7,530 bases of DNA from Clostridia bacterium (GTDB lineage: Bacteria; Bacillota; Clostridia; Oscillospirales; CAG-272), in assembly GCA_017386965.1 (NCBI GenBank), contig JAFOGE010000072.1:1-7530 (forward strand), written 5' to 3'. Position numbers and translations under genes: made by a program. Numbering within the stretch: the first letter of the stretch is position 1; the number at the start of each line of letters is the position of its first letter. Under the pieces are notes generated by a model. The model searched no databases, was not told the DNA's origin, and worked only from the letters and a program-made list of their open reading frames with translations. Of the stretch, positions 5,765 through 7,530 are shown piece by piece.

Positions 5765-5793
5765 TTGACAATCCTTTTTTTATATGATATACT
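5765..5793 (+). promoter_or_regulatory. Near-consensus housekeeping promoter of the SH3 lipoprotein gene
   Basis: A perfect TTGACA (5765-5770) is followed after 17 bases by TATACT (5788-5793), with TG at 5785-5786 giving an extended -10. Transcription should start near 5800, with a leader of about 74 bases that contains a small stem (AGGC 5812-5815 with GCCT 5820-5823). This is the strongest promoter match in the window, so the gene is probably well expressed from the main sigma factor. Confidence 0.88.
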
Positions 5794-5873
5794 AACATTG
5801 GAATATTATCGAGGCGTGTGCCTTGATTGCAATAAAATTTGGATGTAGATCACGAAAGGAACGAAAAAAGAAC

Positions 5874-7364
5874 ATGAAAAAGAGAATTTTTGCACTTCTT
5901 CTCGCAGGATTGCTCACCACCTCGATGGTGTCCTGCTTCCAAGGAACTTCGGATGACCCGAAGGATACAACGCCCCAGCAGACGCTCCCCGGCGGCGATC
6001 GGGAAACCGACCCCGATACCGACCCTGCAACCATCACCTTCCAGGACGTGGACGAAACGGTTTACACCCTTGAGGAGAACGTCAAGCTGCTTACGGAGAT
6101 GGATTCTCTCGTTGGCGCCGTGATCATCAAGACCAAGGTTACCGAGATGCACCGCGTCAAGTATCACGACGTCTGGAGCGTGGTCGAATATCTGGGCCAG
6201 CAGTATTACGTGAAGTCCGATGACCTCACCAACGCCGATCTGACGGGCAAGAGCTTTACCGCTTGCGCAGACAAGACGATGTACGTGACCACCGACGGCC
6301 TCAACATTCGCAAGTATGCCTCCGCAAAGCTCGAATCCCTCGGCACGCTCTCGGCAAACGAAACCGTGACCGTGGTGGCAACGGGCGACGGATGGAGCAA
6401 GATCAAGTACACCAAGGACGGCGAAACGATCACGGGCTTTGTCAAGTCCGAGTATCTGTCCGAAACCGAATATCAGGATCCGAACAAGATCGACTTCTCC
6501 TCCTATTTCACGCCCTGCGATCCGCATAAGACCATGTACGTGACCGCAAGCACCCTGACCATCCGCGCAAACGCGCATGCCGAGTCCACCGAGAAGGGGA
6601 CGCTGGAGAAGGATGAAACCGTTACCGTTGTGGCGCTTGGCACCATCGGCGAGAGCACCTGGGCAAAGATCCGCGTTGTGGTTCCTGCTGATAAGGACGG
6701 CGACCCGGATTCCGTATATCTCTACTACGTCAACGCCAAGTATCTCTCCGAGGTAAAGGGCGGCGAGAGCGCCACGCTTGAGGGTGTGATCGAGCAATGG
6801 TCCGCGATTGGCTTTGAGAAGCTGGAGGAGGCGATCACCCTCTACATTTGCACCGATAGCTGCTGGATCCGCAACACGCCCGAGATCATTTCCCAGTACA
6901 TCGTTGAGAACAACAAGGAGATTGAGAATCCCAAGTTCAACGGCGTTGGCAACCGCGTCAAGAAGGATGCGCTCAACGTTGTGGCACTGAGCGAGGATTG
7001 GGCGATCTTTACCGTCGCAGATAAGGAAACGGGAGAGATCGGATACTACTTCGTTCACCGTTCGGTTCTGACCACCAATCCCTCCGGCGAGCCTGCTCCC
7101 CTCTCTCTTGAGGCGCTGTTGGCAGCCAACCCCGGCTTTACTGCTTGCGAGGATGCAGGCAAGAAGCTTTACACCAAGCAGAGTGTCAACTGCTATGTCA
7201 GCGCACAAACGAGTGATACTCCCGCAGCCGTTCTGGCATCCGGAACCGAGGTCACCCTGGCGGCAACCTCCGAGCTTGGCAACTGGTACATTGTGAAGAC
7301 GGCAGACGGTGTTTACTACTTCGTCGGCTCGCAGCTCTTCACCGAGAAGCCCTCGCAGGGTTGA
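5874..7364 (+). CDS. Secreted lipoprotein with about five bacterial SH3-like repeats
   Basis: This is a 496-residue protein. Residues 1-20 form a lipoprotein signal peptide: KKR, then a hydrophobic IFALLLAGLL core, then MVS before Cys21. The -3 Met is less usual than Leu, but the cleavage context is otherwise good. A Thr/Asp/Pro-rich spacer (about 22-58) follows. Repeats then lie at about 57-122 (degenerate, ending YYVKSDDL), 128-197 (KTMYVTTDGLNIRKYAS...GFVKSEYLS), 212-293 (KTMYVTASTLTIRANAH...YYVNAKYLS), 318-400 (LYICTDSCWIRNTP...YYFVHRSVL) and 422-490 (KKLYTKQSVNCYVSA...YYFVGSQLF). Each has the SH3_3 pattern: a start strand, a (L/W)xIR-like element, VTVVA, a W-containing strand and a closing Y/F-V segment. 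Such domains commonly bind peptidoglycan, so wall or surface attachment is likely. No enzymatic domain is present, so I do not assign a function. ATG 5874 has GAAAGGA (5854-5860) about 13 bases upstream; the in-frame ATT at 5823 is not needed and would put charged residues before the signal peptide. Confidence 0.85.
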   Translation: MKKRIFALLLAGLLTTSMVSCFQGTSDDPKDTTPQQTLPGGDRETDPDTDPATITFQDVDETVYTLEENVKLLTEMDSLVGAVIIKTKVTEMHRVKYHDVWSVVEYLGQQYYVKSDDLTNADLTGKSFTACADKTMYVTTDGLNIRKYASAKLESLGTLSANETVTVVATGDGWSKIKYTKDGETITGFVKSEYLSETEYQDPNKIDFSSYFTPCDPHKTMYVTASTLTIRANAHAESTEKGTLEKDETVTVVALGTIGESTWAKIRVVVPADKDGDPDSVYLYYVNAKYLSEVKGGESATLEGVIEQWSAIGFEKLEEAITLYICTDSCWIRNTPEIISQYIVENNKEIENPKFNGVGNRVKKDALNVVALSEDWAIFTVADKETGEIGYYFVHRSVLTTNPSGEPAPLSLEALLAANPGFTACEDAGKKLYTKQSVNCYVSAQTSDTPAAVLASGTEVTLAATSELGNWYIVKTADGVYYFVGSQLFTEKPSQG

Positions 7365-7394
7365 TCCCGAGGGGCAAGACAATTTCAAAGAAGC

Positions 7395-7427
7395 AAAAGG
7401 ACGCGCCAAAACGGCGCGTCCTTTTTT
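7395..7427 (+). terminator. Intrinsic terminator of the SH3 lipoprotein gene
   Basis: A 9-bp perfect stem, GGACGCGCC (7399-7407) with GGCGCGTCC (7413-7421) around an AAAAC loop, is preceded by AAAA and followed by six T (7422-7427). It lies 30 bases past the stop codon. The flanking A tract allows weaker action on the other strand. Confidence 0.92.
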
Positions 7428-7444
7428 CGCTGTAAAACGAAAGC

Positions 7445-7522
7445 CGCGCGTGAGCGCGTTTCGCGACACGAAACGGATGCGCACCGTGCGATAGCACGCG
7501 ATAGCCCCGCCGCCAGGCGGCG
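7445..7522. other. GC-rich run of four short hairpins, no gene recognised
   Basis: After the terminator the sequence becomes GC-rich and self-complementary. The hairpins are CGCGC-GTGA-GCGCG (7445-7458), CGTTTCG-CGACA-CGAAACG (7457-7475), CGTGC-GATA-GCACG (7485-7498) and CGCCGC-CAG-GCGGCG (7508-7522). GCGATAGC occurs twice (7488-7495 and 7498-7505). A minus-strand frame covers the region, but it runs back through the terminator and resembles nothing I know. This could be a structured RNA, a repeat of REP type or the leader of the next gene, which lies outside the window. Confidence 0.4.
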
Positions 7523-7530
7523 CCCATCCA

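Noticed and set aside
5850..7484. Minus-strand open frame of 544 codons opposite the SH3 lipoprotein
   Set aside because: It crosses the terminator at 7395-7427 and is antisense to a gene with an excellent promoter, signal peptide and repeats.
7339..7527. Minus-strand open frame of 62 codons at the right end
   Set aside because: It runs back through the lipoprotein terminator into its coding end and has no recognisable product or ribosome binding site.
1..7530. CRISPR array, tRNA, rRNA, IS element or prophage genes
   Set aside because: No regularly spaced repeats, cloverleaf, rRNA segments, transposase motifs or phage genes were seen on either strand.

Overview
The window looks like chromosomal DNA of a Clostridia-type Firmicute. 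I base this on the gene order rlmN–(PASTA protein)–rsgA, which recalls the Bacillus/Clostridium rlmN–prpC–prkC–rsgA locus. Supporting signs are the zapA/U32-peptidase pair, a uridine phosphorylase with a clostridial-style FYGQH segment, a lipoprotein built from bacterial SH3 repeats, strong AGGAGG-like ribosome binding sites and AT-rich intergenic regions between fairly GC-rich genes. The genus cannot be told from the sequence. No phage, IS element, tRNA, rRNA or CRISPR array is visible.

Left block (1–1934, + strand). The last 33 codons of rlmN (23S rRNA/tRNA adenine-C2 methyltransferase, with the methyl-accepting Cys) are followed by a 237-residue membrane-anchored protein with three PASTA domains, then rsgA (30S-maturation GTPase). 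The PASTA protein sits where the Ser/Thr kinase PrkC normally lies, but has no kinase domain, and no PrpC phosphatase gene accompanies it. A bidirectional hairpin terminator closes the block.

Middle block (1896–4534, - strand, convergent with the first). zapA, encoding a cell-division ZapA-like protein with a long Pro/Ala/Glu-rich tail, overlaps by 8 bases a full-length U32 'peptidase' of the RlhA/TrhP RNA-hydroxylase type. They read as one operon ending at the shared terminator. A compact AT-rich region of about 260 bases holds the divergent promoters and an 80-base foldback repeat.

Right block (4719–7427, + strand). Uridine phosphorylase (udp) is a single-gene unit with its own promoter and a strong terminator. 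A near-consensus promoter (TTGACA-17-TATACT) then drives a 496-residue lipoprotein made of about five SH3-like repeats, again with its own terminator. The last 100 bases are GC-rich and contain four short hairpins and no convincing gene.

Functionally, rlmN, rsgA and the U32 gene all point to ribosome/RNA maturation. The PASTA protein, ZapA and the SH3 lipoprotein point to cell wall and division, and udp to nucleoside salvage. The points most worth following are the kinase-less PASTA protein in the prkC slot, the atypical GTPase residues of RsgA, the short hydrophobic motif at the ZapA C terminus and the foldback between the divergent promoters.
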